A stretch of 64,000 nt of DNA from Tectiglobus sp965224045 (GTDB lineage: Bacteria > Pseudomonadota > Alphaproteobacteria > Rhizobiales > Hyphomicrobiaceae), in assembly GCA_965224045.1 (NCBI GenBank), contig CBDCYD010000015.1, positions 806,001 through 870,000 on the forward strand, in the 5' to 3' direction. Both the position numbers and the translations under genes were made by a program. Below the pieces are notes generated by a model that saw only the letters and a list, made by a program, of their open reading frames with translations, ran no database searches and was not told where the DNA came from. How positions within the stretch are numbered: the stretch's first letter is position 1; every line of letters starts with the position of its first letter. Shown here piece after piece: positions 1-11,538 of the stretch.

Positions 1-818
1 CCAAACAGTCCGGCCGCGGCATGCTCGAGACGTTCCAGCGGTTTCAGCGCCAGGAGTACATCTCCGACCAGCAGAAAGATCCGTTCGTGCGCTCTCACCC
101 GGTTGCCACCGACCGCCTCGCTCTGTTGCGCGACCGGGTGCGCCAGAGCCCCTATTACGGCAAGCGCGACAATCCCCGCCTGCAATTGCGCCACGACCTG
201 ATGCGCGCCAAGCTCTCAGGGTATCTTGAGTCGCCGGCGACCGTGTTCAATCGCTACCCGAGGAGCGACAATTCCCTGCCGGCGAAGTACGCGCGGACCA
301 TTGCCACGTTCTTTCGGGGCGGCACCAACGGGCTCGGCGCGGCGCTGGCGGCGGTGGACGAACTTATTCGATTGCGCCCGAAGTATCCCTATTTCTATGA
401 GCTGAAGGCAGATTTTCTGCATCGCTCGGGACGCCCGGCCGAAGCCGTGCAGTACCTGCGCTCAGCGCTCAAACTCGATCCGAACTCGACGCTGATGCAG
501 GTGCGACTCGGCAATGCGCTGCTCGCCAGCCGCGGCAACAAGGCCGCCAACGACGTGATCCGGCTGGTGCGCAAGGCGATCCGCCAGGACGCGCAGAACG
601 GTGATGAACGCCCGCACGCCTACCGCGTGCTCGGCCAAGCTTACTATCGCGCCGGGCGGCTGCCGGAATCCTATGCCGCGACAGCAGAAGCCTATTTCCT
701 GGCCGGCAACCTGAAGCAGGCGAAAGTCTTCGCAAAGCGCGCCCAGCCCGGCCTGCGGCAGGGATCGCCAACATGGCGGCGGATGGACGAAATCGCGACA
801 TTCGACAGGAAATCGTAG
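1..818 (+). CDS. M48-family metalloprotease, C-terminal part with TPR repeats (5' end outside window)
   Basis: The reading frame is open to the left edge, so only the C-terminal 270 or so residues are present. The visible part begins with the segment that usually follows the M48 catalytic domain (SHPVATDRLALLRDRV, where the SHP..R pattern is typical of BepA/YfgC-like proteases). It continues into helical repeats of TPR type at roughly residues 110-240, for example RSGRPAEAVQYLRSALKLDP. Such proteins are periplasmic zinc proteases that act in outer-membrane protein quality control. The HEXXH active site would lie upstream and cannot be checked. The next gene, on the same strand, encodes a DsbA-like periplasmic oxidoreductase, which fits an envelope role. 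Confidence 0.8.
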   Translation, partial: KQSGRGMLETFQRFQRQEYISDQQKDPFVRSHPVATDRLALLRDRVRQSPYYGKRDNPRLQLRHDLMRAKLSGYLESPATVFNRYPRSDNSLPAKYARTIATFFRGGTNGLGAALAAVDELIRLRPKYPYFYELKADFLHRSGRPAEAVQYLRSALKLDPNSTLMQVRLGNALLASRGNKAANDVIRLVRKAIRQDAQNGDERPHAYRVLGQAYYRAGRLPESYAATAEAYFLAGNLKQAKVFAKRAQPGLRQGSPTWRRMDEIATFDRKS

Positions 819-979
819 CGATCAGGCCGACATCCGGGCCCACCGCATGGTCCTGCGTTAACGTCGATATGGACTTTTCACGGTATTGTGCCTAGCTGAA
901 ACCACGATCGGGTGCGATCAGAGATCCGAAACAAGCCGTGCCTGTTCTTGACCGTATCCAATGGAACGGAGATTTCCGA

Positions 980-1936
980 ATGTCACAGTCCTCCATCCAA
1001 GGCCTGTTATCCGCCATCACGACAACCAAGGGGGCGCTGCTGACGGCGCCGGCCGTGGTCGGTGTCGGTCTGCTGCTGTCGCTTGCAGATCCCAGCGCGC
1101 AGCGCGCGGCCCATGCCGAAGCCAAACAGGCGACGGAGCCGGCAGCGGCGCAAACCGCTACGACGCGCGAGGAAGCCCAGCCGTTGGTGCTCGCACAGGC
1201 CAAAGACGGTGAAGAAAAGCCGCCAAAGGGCAGCAGTTCAGGCAACCCCGTGACAAGCTCGTTCACCCCGGCGCAGCGCGAAGAATTGGGCAAACTGATC
1301 CGTTCCTATCTGCTCAAAAATCCCGAGATCCTGCAGGAGGTCGGCGAGGAACTCGCGCGTCGCCAGCGTGAGGAGCAAGACAAGGCGCGGCTCAAGGTTC
1401 TGGCCAGCAGTAAGGACGAGATCTTCAAGTCACCGATTGATTTCGCGCTCGGCGACAAGGATGCCGATGTTACGATTGTCGAGTATTTCGACTACAACTG
1501 CGGCTGGTGCAAACGGGCGCTCAACGAAGTGACGAAACTTGCGGAACAGGACAAGAAAATCCGCATCGTCATGAAGGAATTCCCGATCTTCGGGGAGCAT
1601 TCTGAATTTGCAGCACGGGCGGCGCTGGCTGCGAAGCCGCAAGGCAAGTACTGGGATTTCCACGTCGCGTTGATGAAAGAGCGACGCGTGACAAAGGATA
1701 ACGTCCTGGAAATTGCTGCCCGCGTCGGCATCGATGTCGATCAGCTCAAGGAAGAGATGAAAGACCCGAAGTACGAGGCGGCCATTCGCAAGACGCAGCA
1801 AATTGCAGCGTCGCTCGGCATTGAAGGCACGCCCGGCTTTGTCGTCGACAGTCGTGTCAATCCAGGATACCTGCCGGCCGACCAGCTCAAGGCGATGGTC
1901 GCCGATGTGCGAAAGAACGGCTGTCAATTCTGTTGA
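980..1936 (+). CDS. DsbA family thiol-disulfide oxidoreductase
   Basis: The predicted 318-residue protein has a hydrophobic N-terminal segment (GALLTAPAVVGVGLLLSLA) serving as signal or membrane anchor. A charged linker follows, with a short helix of the kind seen before DsbA domains (LLKNPEILQEVGEELARRQ). The thioredoxin-like domain carries the redox motif CGWC at about residues 174-177 and a cis-proline loop (GIEGTPGFVVD) near the end. It probably forms or isomerises disulfides in the periplasm. ATG 980 is preferred over an upstream GTG at 938 because a CGGAGA ribosome site precedes it by about 7 bases. In related genomes this gene sits just upstream of aroQ-accB; here accB follows directly. 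Confidence 0.9.
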   Translation: MSQSSIQGLLSAITTTKGALLTAPAVVGVGLLLSLADPSAQRAAHAEAKQATEPAAAQTATTREEAQPLVLAQAKDGEEKPPKGSSSGNPVTSSFTPAQREELGKLIRSYLLKNPEILQEVGEELARRQREEQDKARLKVLASSKDEIFKSPIDFALGDKDADVTIVEYFDYNCGWCKRALNEVTKLAEQDKKIRIVMKEFPIFGEHSEFAARAALAAKPQGKYWDFHVALMKERRVTKDNVLEIAARVGIDVDQLKEEMKDPKYEAAIRKTQQIAASLGIEGTPGFVVDSRVNPGYLPADQLKAMVADVRKNGCQFC

Positions 1937-2253
1937 TCTGCCGTGGTATGGCAATCATTTCCGGCATCTTGTCCAGGTGCCGGTTGGGGCAGCGCCAGGC
2001 AGTTCTTTGCGCACGGATGCAAACCTGATAGACAGTCTGCCGTTCCGGCTGACGCGATGCGGACGCTCGCACTGCCGGGCTGATTTAGCCACCGGTGGAT
2101 GATCTATCGGGCCAGCGTTGCAGACATTTGGCCACTTGCACGGGCGATGCGTCGCAAACCGACCTCGCGGACCAGACGATGCGGTCACTGGTGAGGTAAG
2201 AGGCGGCCTGCCCGACGGGCGAACAGCAGGACGAGCTAGAGGCAAACACGAGC
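1937..2253. other. Intergenic region upstream of accB, no gene seen
   Basis: This 317-base stretch lies between the DsbA-like gene and accB. No frame gives a convincing protein. It is where the type II 3-dehydroquinate dehydratase gene aroQ would be expected from gene order in related alphaproteobacteria, but no aroQ-like residues can be read. It presumably holds the accBC promoter. Confidence 0.6.
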
Positions 2254-2745
2254 ATGGCGCGCGACAACAAGGACAAAGGCGGAAACAACGAGCAACGGCT
2301 GATCCGCGAACTCGCGACGCTGCTGGATGAGACCGGCCTCACCGAAATCGAAATCGAGCGCGCCGGGCTGAAGCTGCGGGTGGCACGCAACGCCAGCCTT
2401 TCAAGCCATGTTGCCGGCGCGCCGGCGGCGCACGTGGCACAGGTCCCGGCCGCGGCAACGACTGCAAACGAAACCGCCACAGCATCGCCTGCCGGTGACC
2501 ACGCCGCCCATCCGGGGGCCGTCAAGTCGCCCATGGTCGGCACGGTATACATGGCGCCCGAGCCCGGCGCCTCGCCGTTCGTCGACGTCGGGACTGCTGT
2601 CAGTGAGGGCCAAACGCTGCTGATCATCGAAGCCATGAAGACGATGAACCACATCCCGGCACCAAAGGCGGGCATCATCAAGCAGATCCTTGTCGAGGAC
2701 GGGCACCCGGTCGAGTTCGGTGAACCGCTGCTGATTATCGAGTAG
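2254..2745 (+). CDS. accB: Biotin carboxyl carrier protein of acetyl-CoA carboxylase
   Basis: This 163-residue protein carries biotin in the acetyl-CoA carboxylase complex, the first step of fatty-acid synthesis. An N-terminal helical region (residues 11-45, with LIRELATLLDETGLTEIEIE) is followed by an Ala/Pro-rich linker (about 51-88). The biotinyl domain follows from about residue 90, with the modification motif EAMKTMN placing the biotinylated lysine at K129. Length and domain order match the family. The partner subunit accC starts 40 bases downstream on the same strand, so the two form an operon. ATG 2254 starts the conserved N-terminus. Confidence 0.97.
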   Translation: MARDNKDKGGNNEQRLIRELATLLDETGLTEIEIERAGLKLRVARNASLSSHVAGAPAAHVAQVPAAATTANETATASPAGDHAAHPGAVKSPMVGTVYMAPEPGASPFVDVGTAVSEGQTLLIIEAMKTMNHIPAPKAGIIKQILVEDGHPVEFGEPLLIIE

Positions 2746-2785
2746 TGCCGGTGACCGCGTGCTTTTGGGGTGAGACCAACGCCTG

Positions 2786-4129
2786 ATGTTCGATAAGGTT
2801 CTGATAGCAAACCGCGGCGAAATCGCCCTGCGCATCCAGCGCGCCTGCAAGGAGCTTGGCATATCGACGGTGGCTGTACATTCGACCGCGGATGCCGATG
2901 CGATGCACGTGCGGCTTGCCGACGAGAGCGTGTGTATCGGCCCGCCGCCGGCGGTGGACAGCTACCTCAACATTCCGGCACTGCTGTCGGCCTGTGAGAT
3001 TACGGGCGCTGATGCAATCCATCCCGGTTACGGCTTCCTGTCCGAAAATGCGCGTTTCGCCGAAATTCTGGAAGACCACGACATTACGTTCATCGGGCCG
3101 ACGTCGGAACACATCCGGGTCATGGGTGACAAGATAGCGGCCAAGGCTACGGCACGGGGGCTCGGGATCCCGGTCGTTCCGGGCTCCGATGGCGCGATCG
3201 AAACCGAGGCACAAGCTCAACGCGTCGCCGCCGAGATGGGTTTTCCGGTTCTGATCAAAGCGGCTGCAGGTGGCGGCGGGCGCGGCATGAAGGTGGCGCA
3301 CGACAAAACCGAGCTCGGCCCGGCGCTTGCGACAGCCCGCAGCGAAGCCAAGGCCGCATTCGGCGATGACGCCGTCTATATCGAGAAGTTTCTCGGCAAG
3401 CCGCGTCACATCGAGATCCAGGTGTTCGGCGACGGACGTGGGGATGCGATCCATCTTGGAGAGCGCGATTGCTCGCTGCAGCGGCGCCATCAAAAGGTGC
3501 TGGAGGAAGCACGCTCGCCGGCCCTCAACGATGAAGCGCGCGCCAAGATCGGGACAACCGTGGCCTCGGCCATGCGCGAAATGCGCTATCGCGGCGCCGG
3601 GACGGTGGAGTTCCTGTATGAAAACGGCGAATTCTACTTCATCGAAATGAACACGCGCCTGCAGGTCGAACATCCAATCACCGAAATGATCACGGGCATG
3701 GACCTGGTGATCGAGCAGCTGCGCATTGCAGCCGGTGCGCCGCTCAGCCTCAGCCAGGACGAGGTCGAGTTTTCCGGCCATGCGATCGAATGCCGGATCA
3801 ATGCCGAGCATCCGAGGACGTTCCGGCCGTCGCCGGGAAAAATCACGTATTGGCACCCGCCGGGTGGGCTCGGTGTGCGGGTCGATTCCGGCGCCTATCA
3901 GGGCTATACGATACCACCCTACTACGACAGTCTGATCGGCAAGTTGATCGTGCACGGGCAATCGCGCAACGAATGCCTGATGCGGCTCCGACGATGCCTG
4001 TCCGAATTCGTCATCGATGGAATTGAGACGACCATTCCGTTGTTCGCCGAACTGGTTCAACATCCCGACATCGCCAACGGTCTCTACGACATCCACTGGA
4101 TGGAAAACTACCTGGCACGGCAGCCATGA
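2786..4129 (+). CDS. accC: Biotin carboxylase subunit of acetyl-CoA carboxylase
   Basis: This 447-residue enzyme carboxylates the biotin on AccB using ATP and bicarbonate. The N-terminal domain begins FDKVLIANRGEIALRIQRAC, the standard start. The ATP-grasp domain shows the glycine-rich loop AAAGGGGRGMKV near residue 165 and the catalytic-site motif MNTRLQVEHPITE near residue 289. The C-terminal biotin carboxylase domain (HAIECRINAEHP) is complete. Length matches the usual 445-450. It follows accB by 40 bases in the same direction. No frameshift or missing motif is seen. Confidence 0.98.
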   Translation: MFDKVLIANRGEIALRIQRACKELGISTVAVHSTADADAMHVRLADESVCIGPPPAVDSYLNIPALLSACEITGADAIHPGYGFLSENARFAEILEDHDITFIGPTSEHIRVMGDKIAAKATARGLGIPVVPGSDGAIETEAQAQRVAAEMGFPVLIKAAAGGGGRGMKVAHDKTELGPALATARSEAKAAFGDDAVYIEKFLGKPRHIEIQVFGDGRGDAIHLGERDCSLQRRHQKVLEEARSPALNDEARAKIGTTVASAMREMRYRGAGTVEFLYENGEFYFIEMNTRLQVEHPITEMITGMDLVIEQLRIAAGAPLSLSQDEVEFSGHAIECRINAEHPRTFRPSPGKITYWHPPGGLGVRVDSGAYQGYTIPPYYDSLIGKLIVHGQSRNECLMRLRRCLSEFVIDGIETTIPLFAELVQHPDIANGLYDIHWMENYLARQP

Positions 4130-4262
4130 ATTCGGTGGATTTCAGAGGCAAGACAGTGATCGACGTTGCCAGCCGGTTTGTTAGGTGGTCTGAATAGCTT
4201 GGCGAAACAGCTGCGCATCGGATCGCAGCGCCCGTAGGTGCGGTAGTAACAATACGAGAGTC

Positions 4263-4940
4263 ATGGCATCTCGCGACAACCCGCTGTTGGAAATCACGCC
4301 CGAGGTTTTGCTCAAGGCCTATTCGTGCGGCATTTTTCCGATGGCCGAAAGCGCTGATGACCCGCAGTTGTTCTGGATTGAACCGCAGGCGCGCGGGCTG
4401 CTGCCGCTGGACAGCCTGACGATCCCCAAAAGACTTGCACGCACGATGCGCCGGGCGCCCTTTGAGATCCGCGTCGACAGCGACTTTGACGGCGTGATCG
4501 ATGGTTGCGCCGCTTCGCGCCCGGGGCGGACGTCAACGTGGATTAATGGTCGAATCCGCGGCCTTTACGGCGAACTCTTCCGCATGGGCCATTGCCACAC
4601 GGTCGAAGCTTGGAGCGCTGACGGCGAACTCGTCGGCGGGCTCTACGGCGTCGCACTCGGCGGTGCTTTTTTCGGCGAGAGCATGTTTTCGACGGCGCGG
4701 GACGCGTCGAAAATCGCGCTGGTCTACCTTTGTGCGCGCCTGATCAGCGGCGGCTTCATCATGCTGGACACGCAGTTCGTGACGGATCACCTGCGCCAGT
4801 TTGGCGCCATGGAGATCGATCGCTCAGTGTTCCAAACTGAACTCGACCGCGCCCTGCAGGTGCGCGGCAACTTCGACGCGCTGGACAAAGACATCGATCC
4901 GCAGTCCGTTCTCGAAATCATCGAGGCGGCGCAGGCTTAG
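4263..4940 (+). CDS. aat: Leucyl/phenylalanyl-tRNA--protein transferase
   Basis: This 225-residue enzyme transfers Leu or Phe from tRNA to N-terminal Arg or Lys of proteins, marking them for ClpS/ClpAP degradation. Family signatures are present: the N-terminal ITPEVLLKAYSCGIFPMAES, the WIEPQARGLLPLD strand, the central VEAWSADGELVGGLYGVALG followed by GGAFFGESMF, and LDTQFVTDHLRQFGA near the C-terminus. Its position directly after accC is a conserved arrangement in Hyphomicrobiales. The length is typical for this group. Confidence 0.96.
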   Translation: MASRDNPLLEITPEVLLKAYSCGIFPMAESADDPQLFWIEPQARGLLPLDSLTIPKRLARTMRRAPFEIRVDSDFDGVIDGCAASRPGRTSTWINGRIRGLYGELFRMGHCHTVEAWSADGELVGGLYGVALGGAFFGESMFSTARDASKIALVYLCARLISGGFIMLDTQFVTDHLRQFGAMEIDRSVFQTELDRALQVRGNFDALDKDIDPQSVLEIIEAAQA

Positions 4941-4969
4941 AGCGCAGTCGTTCGATGCTGTCTTGTGCA

Positions 4970-5476
4970 TCAACGCCGGATGCGGCGGCGAACGCGCCGA
5001 CGTTGTGCCGGCGTTGGATCCTTTGCACCCGGCTCGCGCTTGCTGGCCGCGCGCGCGGGCTCATCGGGTGTGCCGCAGCCCGTCAACCAAACATCGAAGA
5101 CTGGATGCTCCAGAGCGTTGAGCCCCGGGCTTTCGGCAAACATCCAACCGGCGAACAGGCGTTTTTCGTCACCCGACAAGTCGATCTCGTCGACCTCGAC
5201 GAAGGTGGTCGTCTTGGGCCGCACCTCCGGCGGGCGCGAGTAGCACACGCGCGGCGTGACCTTGAGTGAGCCGAAGCGCACCGTTTCGTTGATCGGCACT
5301 TCGAGCTTGCTGATGCGTGCCGTCACTTTGTCGAGGGCGGAGAAGATGGCGACCTTGTTGTTGATTCGCTGCGCCTGTGCAGGACCGGCCGCAGCTGCGA
5401 GCGTGCAAAGCGCCAGGGCGGTGCACAGGTGCGACGCGCAATTTCGAGCTGTTCGACGGGGACGGATTGCCGTCAT
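4970..5476 (-). CDS. DUF2155 domain-containing exported protein
   Basis: The protein is 168 residues from the chosen ATG at 5476. An N-terminal basic stretch and hydrophobic segment (LCTALALCTLAAAAGPAQAQ) form a signal peptide. The core (KVTARISKLEVPINETVRFG, then VTPRVCYSRPPEVRPKTTTF, then GWMFAESPGLNALEHPVFDVW) is the DUF2155 signature found in alphaproteobacteria. The two cysteines (CYSRPP and LTGCG) are both retained. The function of the family is not established. A tail rich in Arg and Lys follows the domain. It lies just upstream of or near NDUFA12-like genes in many relatives, as here. A longer upstream start would place non-conserved residues before the signal peptide. Confidence 0.88.
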   Translation of the reverse strand: MTAIRPRRTARNCASHLCTALALCTLAAAAGPAQAQRINNKVAIFSALDKVTARISKLEVPINETVRFGSLKVTPRVCYSRPPEVRPKTTTFVEVDEIDLSGDEKRLFAGWMFAESPGLNALEHPVFDVWLTGCGTPDEPARAASKREPGAKDPTPAQRRRVRRRIRR

Positions 5477-5620
5477 CAGACCTTCCCGGATTCGATGTAC
5501 TGGGACGTTTTCATCCCCAATCTTGGCACCAGCAAGAAGCGATCGATAATTTTCCAGCGCTTTGGTCGCAAGCGTCTGGGTCGCAGCGCCCTGTTGCATG
5601 ACTGGCGCGCATGTATGGCG

Positions 5621-6019
5621 CTAGTCAGGCGTCCACGCGGTATAATCACCCGTCGCCTTGGGCCGGGATGCCGGTGTCAGGATCGAACCGGCCGGTCGGT
5701 AGGCCTGCGGCGTTCCGGTCATGTTCGCGCGATGCGGCTTCTGCCAGGGTTGGGCATGGTAGTCCTCTTCGGTCGGCGGCTGCTTGACCGTGTGATGCAG
5801 CCAGCCGTGCCACTCGGGCGGCACTTGAGAAGCTTCCGCGAGTTCCTGGTAGAGGACCCAGCGGCGCGGCATGCCGTGCGGACCGACGCCGCTGCGCTGC
5901 TCGTAATAGCGATTGCCGTAGTCGTCGGCGCCGACAAACCTGCCCTGCTTGAAGATCGTCCAACTGGTGCCCCAGGTGCTCGATCCCCACCAGCAGAATA
6001 TTTGGCTCAGAATGCCCAT
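5621..6019 (-). CDS. NADH:ubiquinone oxidoreductase accessory subunit, NDUFA12 family
   Basis: This 132-residue protein matches the NDUFA12 (B17.2) family, a peripheral accessory subunit of respiratory complex I in mitochondria and alphaproteobacteria. Recognisable residues include FVGADDYGNRYYEQR, then PRRWVLYQE, then VPPEWHGWLHHT, and the C-terminal TPASRPKATGDYTAWTPD. ATG 6019 opens the conserved N-terminus MGILSQIFCWWGSSTWGTSW. Upstream in-frame codons back to 6607 are ignored because they encode nothing family-like. The main nuo operon is not in this window. Confidence 0.95.
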   Translation of the reverse strand: MGILSQIFCWWGSSTWGTSWTIFKQGRFVGADDYGNRYYEQRSGVGPHGMPRRWVLYQELAEASQVPPEWHGWLHHTVKQPPTEEDYHAQPWQKPHRANMTGTPQAYRPAGSILTPASRPKATGDYTAWTPD

Positions 6020-6662
6020 CGGCCGCCGTCTCCTCCGCGAACGCGGTTCCGGTGTATCGCCCCCGCACGCAGCTGTCCATACGGCGAGGCGTCTCGGCCA
6101 CACCCGAGGCCGCGGAATCGCGGTAAGGCATGTGGACCAGTCGGCCTGATGGCTGCTCGCGAAGAAACCCAATGTGCGCCAAAGGCCTAGACGAACCGGT
6201 CGCTGCCAGCATCCCCGCCTTTTGAACACAATCTCCACAAAACACCAACATCTGGTATGTGCAGCATCTGCAACATACAAAACCTTTGCCTCGGACCCTG
6301 CGAATCGGTGATCAAATTGGGGTGGACCGGCGGCCGCGAAGAGGGGCTTGAGGTCAGATCGGTTCAAGTTGCGTGTCGGACGTACTGCAACGTCCGGATG
6401 GTAGCTGTTGCGTTCGTGTACCCGGCAGGCGGCACAGGATGCTGGCAACACCCAGCAGCGCTTGCACTTCCGATTTGAGAGAGCAGGGGCCCACGCGCCA
6501 GTGCAGTGCGAGGGGAGGCGTGGCCGCCCGAATGTGCCGGATTGGGGGTATGAGCGCGGCGGTGCCGCGTGGACGAGTGAGTGGCGTTTTCGACGATTGC
6601 AACACACAGGTGGCCGGCGCGCGGCGCGCGGTGCACCTCACAAACGAAAAGACGGGGCAACA
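6020..6662. other. Intergenic region between NDUFA12 and nrdJ, no gene seen
   Basis: This 643-base divergent gap is unusually long for the window. Open frames exist on both strands but none resembles a protein. It must contain the promoters of both flanking genes. A B12 riboswitch and a clear NrdR box were looked for and not found by eye. Confidence 0.55.
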
Positions 6663-10340
<3,678 letters not shown>

Positions 10341-10369
10341 CCGAGACAACTCGTGGAGGGCTGCCTGCG

Positions 10370-10720
10370 ATGACCAAGACGCGTACCATGTCGCCGGTTC
10401 ACCTGCCTGCAACCGGCCCGGAACTATCCGAGTTGCGTTCGCCCGAGCCTGGTCACGACGGCGGGACCGATGCCCGGCCCGACATTCTGCACCTCGCCGA
10501 ACTGGTGGCGGTGGTGCGGGAGCGGCTGGCGATCGAAGCGTCGTTTCCCGACGACGCGATCCTCGCCAGCCTTAAGACCGTCGCGGCGCGCTCGGACGGA
10601 CGCGCGCGCGCCGTGGCGCTGTTCAACTCAAATCTCGGTCAGCATCTCGGCCGCTCCGGCGGTGATCTGCAGGCGGCGATGGAGGTTGTTCTCGGTCTTC
10701 TGCCGCCCGTCCGATCGTGA
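10370..10720 (+). CDS. Uncharacterised small protein downstream of nrdJ
   Basis: This 116-residue protein is not recognised. ATG 10370 is preceded by GGAGG about 11 bases upstream. The first 35 residues look disordered (Pro, Ser, Gly). Residues 38-112 look helical, with HLAELVAVVRERLAIEAS and ARAVALFNSNLGQHLGRSGG. No signal peptide or membrane segment is visible. It starts 29 bases after the nrdJ stop on the same strand, so it is probably co-transcribed with nrdJ, but a role in nucleotide reduction is not shown by sequence. Confidence 0.6.
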   Translation: MTKTRTMSPVHLPATGPELSELRSPEPGHDGGTDARPDILHLAELVAVVRERLAIEASFPDDAILASLKTVAARSDGRARAVALFNSNLGQHLGRSGGDLQAAMEVVLGLLPPVRS

Positions 10721-10845
10721 ACGGGTCGGCCTTCGCCCGGCCGCGATCGGTGCGGGCGAATCACGTAAACTGTCGCGTGCCGTCGTGTGCGTTGTCCCGC
10801 GTTGCGTTGCATCCCGTTGACCTGAAGCGCAGGAGCGAAGCTCGC

Positions 10846-11469
10846 ATGCTGACCACCCGTCCCGTCGATCCGCCCGATCGACGCGTTTATCTGCTGGCCG
10901 ATCATCTCGACGCCATCCTGGCGCTCGGCGAAGATCTCAAAAAGCTTCAATATATCTGCGCGGCCCGCGGTGCACTGTCCCCGGCGAGCGACAAGTCCCT
11001 TACGCTCAACAGGTTCGTCCAGAACGCCAGGGCGCTTGAAATCGCGATGATGGGACGGATCAAGTTGGCGCGGGAGCATGCATGCCAATTGGCCGGGCGG
11101 AGCGACGATTTCGCCATACTTGCGCAGCTATTTGCATCGGGCACCACCGTCGTAATCGATGCCATCGACGAGATCTGCGACAGCGAGATGCATGCGTTCA
11201 AGGATGGGTTCGATCCGCTCGTGTTTCTGCGCAAGCGCGGGCTCATTGACGAAGACGCCGGTTGCCTGTCCGTTGTCGAGGACATCGTGATCGAGGATGC
11301 GTTCCTGGTGGCCGAACGCATCGAACTCGGCCCGCTGCTTGACCTTGCCTCGAAATTCCTTGGCGTGCTCGACGAACAGTTTGACCTGTTCCCCGAAATC
11401 CCGCCGGCGCCGCGCCCGCGGCCAGCGCGGCCGTCGATACGCGACGCCTGTCGCGCCGCCGCGCTCTGA
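10846..11469 (+). CDS. Uncharacterised soluble protein
   Basis: This protein of 207 residues is not recognised. ATG 10846 has AGGAG about 10 bases before it; an upstream ATG-like start in the same frame at 10717 has no good ribosome site. The sequence looks largely helical and acidic, with segments such as DHLDAILALGEDLKKLQ and TTVVIDAIDEICDSEMHAF. A Pro/Arg-rich C-terminal tail follows (PAPRPRPARPS). No transmembrane segment, signal peptide or nucleotide-binding loop is visible. It lies between the nrdJ follower and the SAF-domain gene, all on the plus strand. Confidence 0.6.
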   Translation: MLTTRPVDPPDRRVYLLADHLDAILALGEDLKKLQYICAARGALSPASDKSLTLNRFVQNARALEIAMMGRIKLAREHACQLAGRSDDFAILAQLFASGTTVVIDAIDEICDSEMHAFKDGFDPLVFLRKRGLIDEDAGCLSVVEDIVIEDAFLVAERIELGPLLDLASKFLGVLDEQFDLFPEIPPAPRPRPARPSIRDACRAAAL

Positions 11470-11538
11470 CCTGCTTTGCCATTGCACGCATCGCAGCTAT
11501 GACAGACGCTGCACGATGATGTTCGATGAGGTAGGCGC

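Noticed and set aside
2735..4096. 453-codon open frame opposite accC
   Set aside because: It is fully antisense to a clearly conserved gene and shows no family-like residues.
5668..5695. T-loop-like GGTTCGATCC (minus strand) suggesting a tRNA
   Set aside because: It lies inside the NDUFA12 coding region and no cloverleaf can be formed around it.
6408..6662. 85-codon upstream extension of nrdJ
   Set aside because: The residues are not protein-like and the conserved NrdJ N-terminus begins at 6663.
6020..6662. Cobalamin riboswitch before nrdJ
   Set aside because: No B12-box-like core was found by eye, and B12 riboswitches normally repress B12-independent alternatives, not the B12-dependent enzyme.
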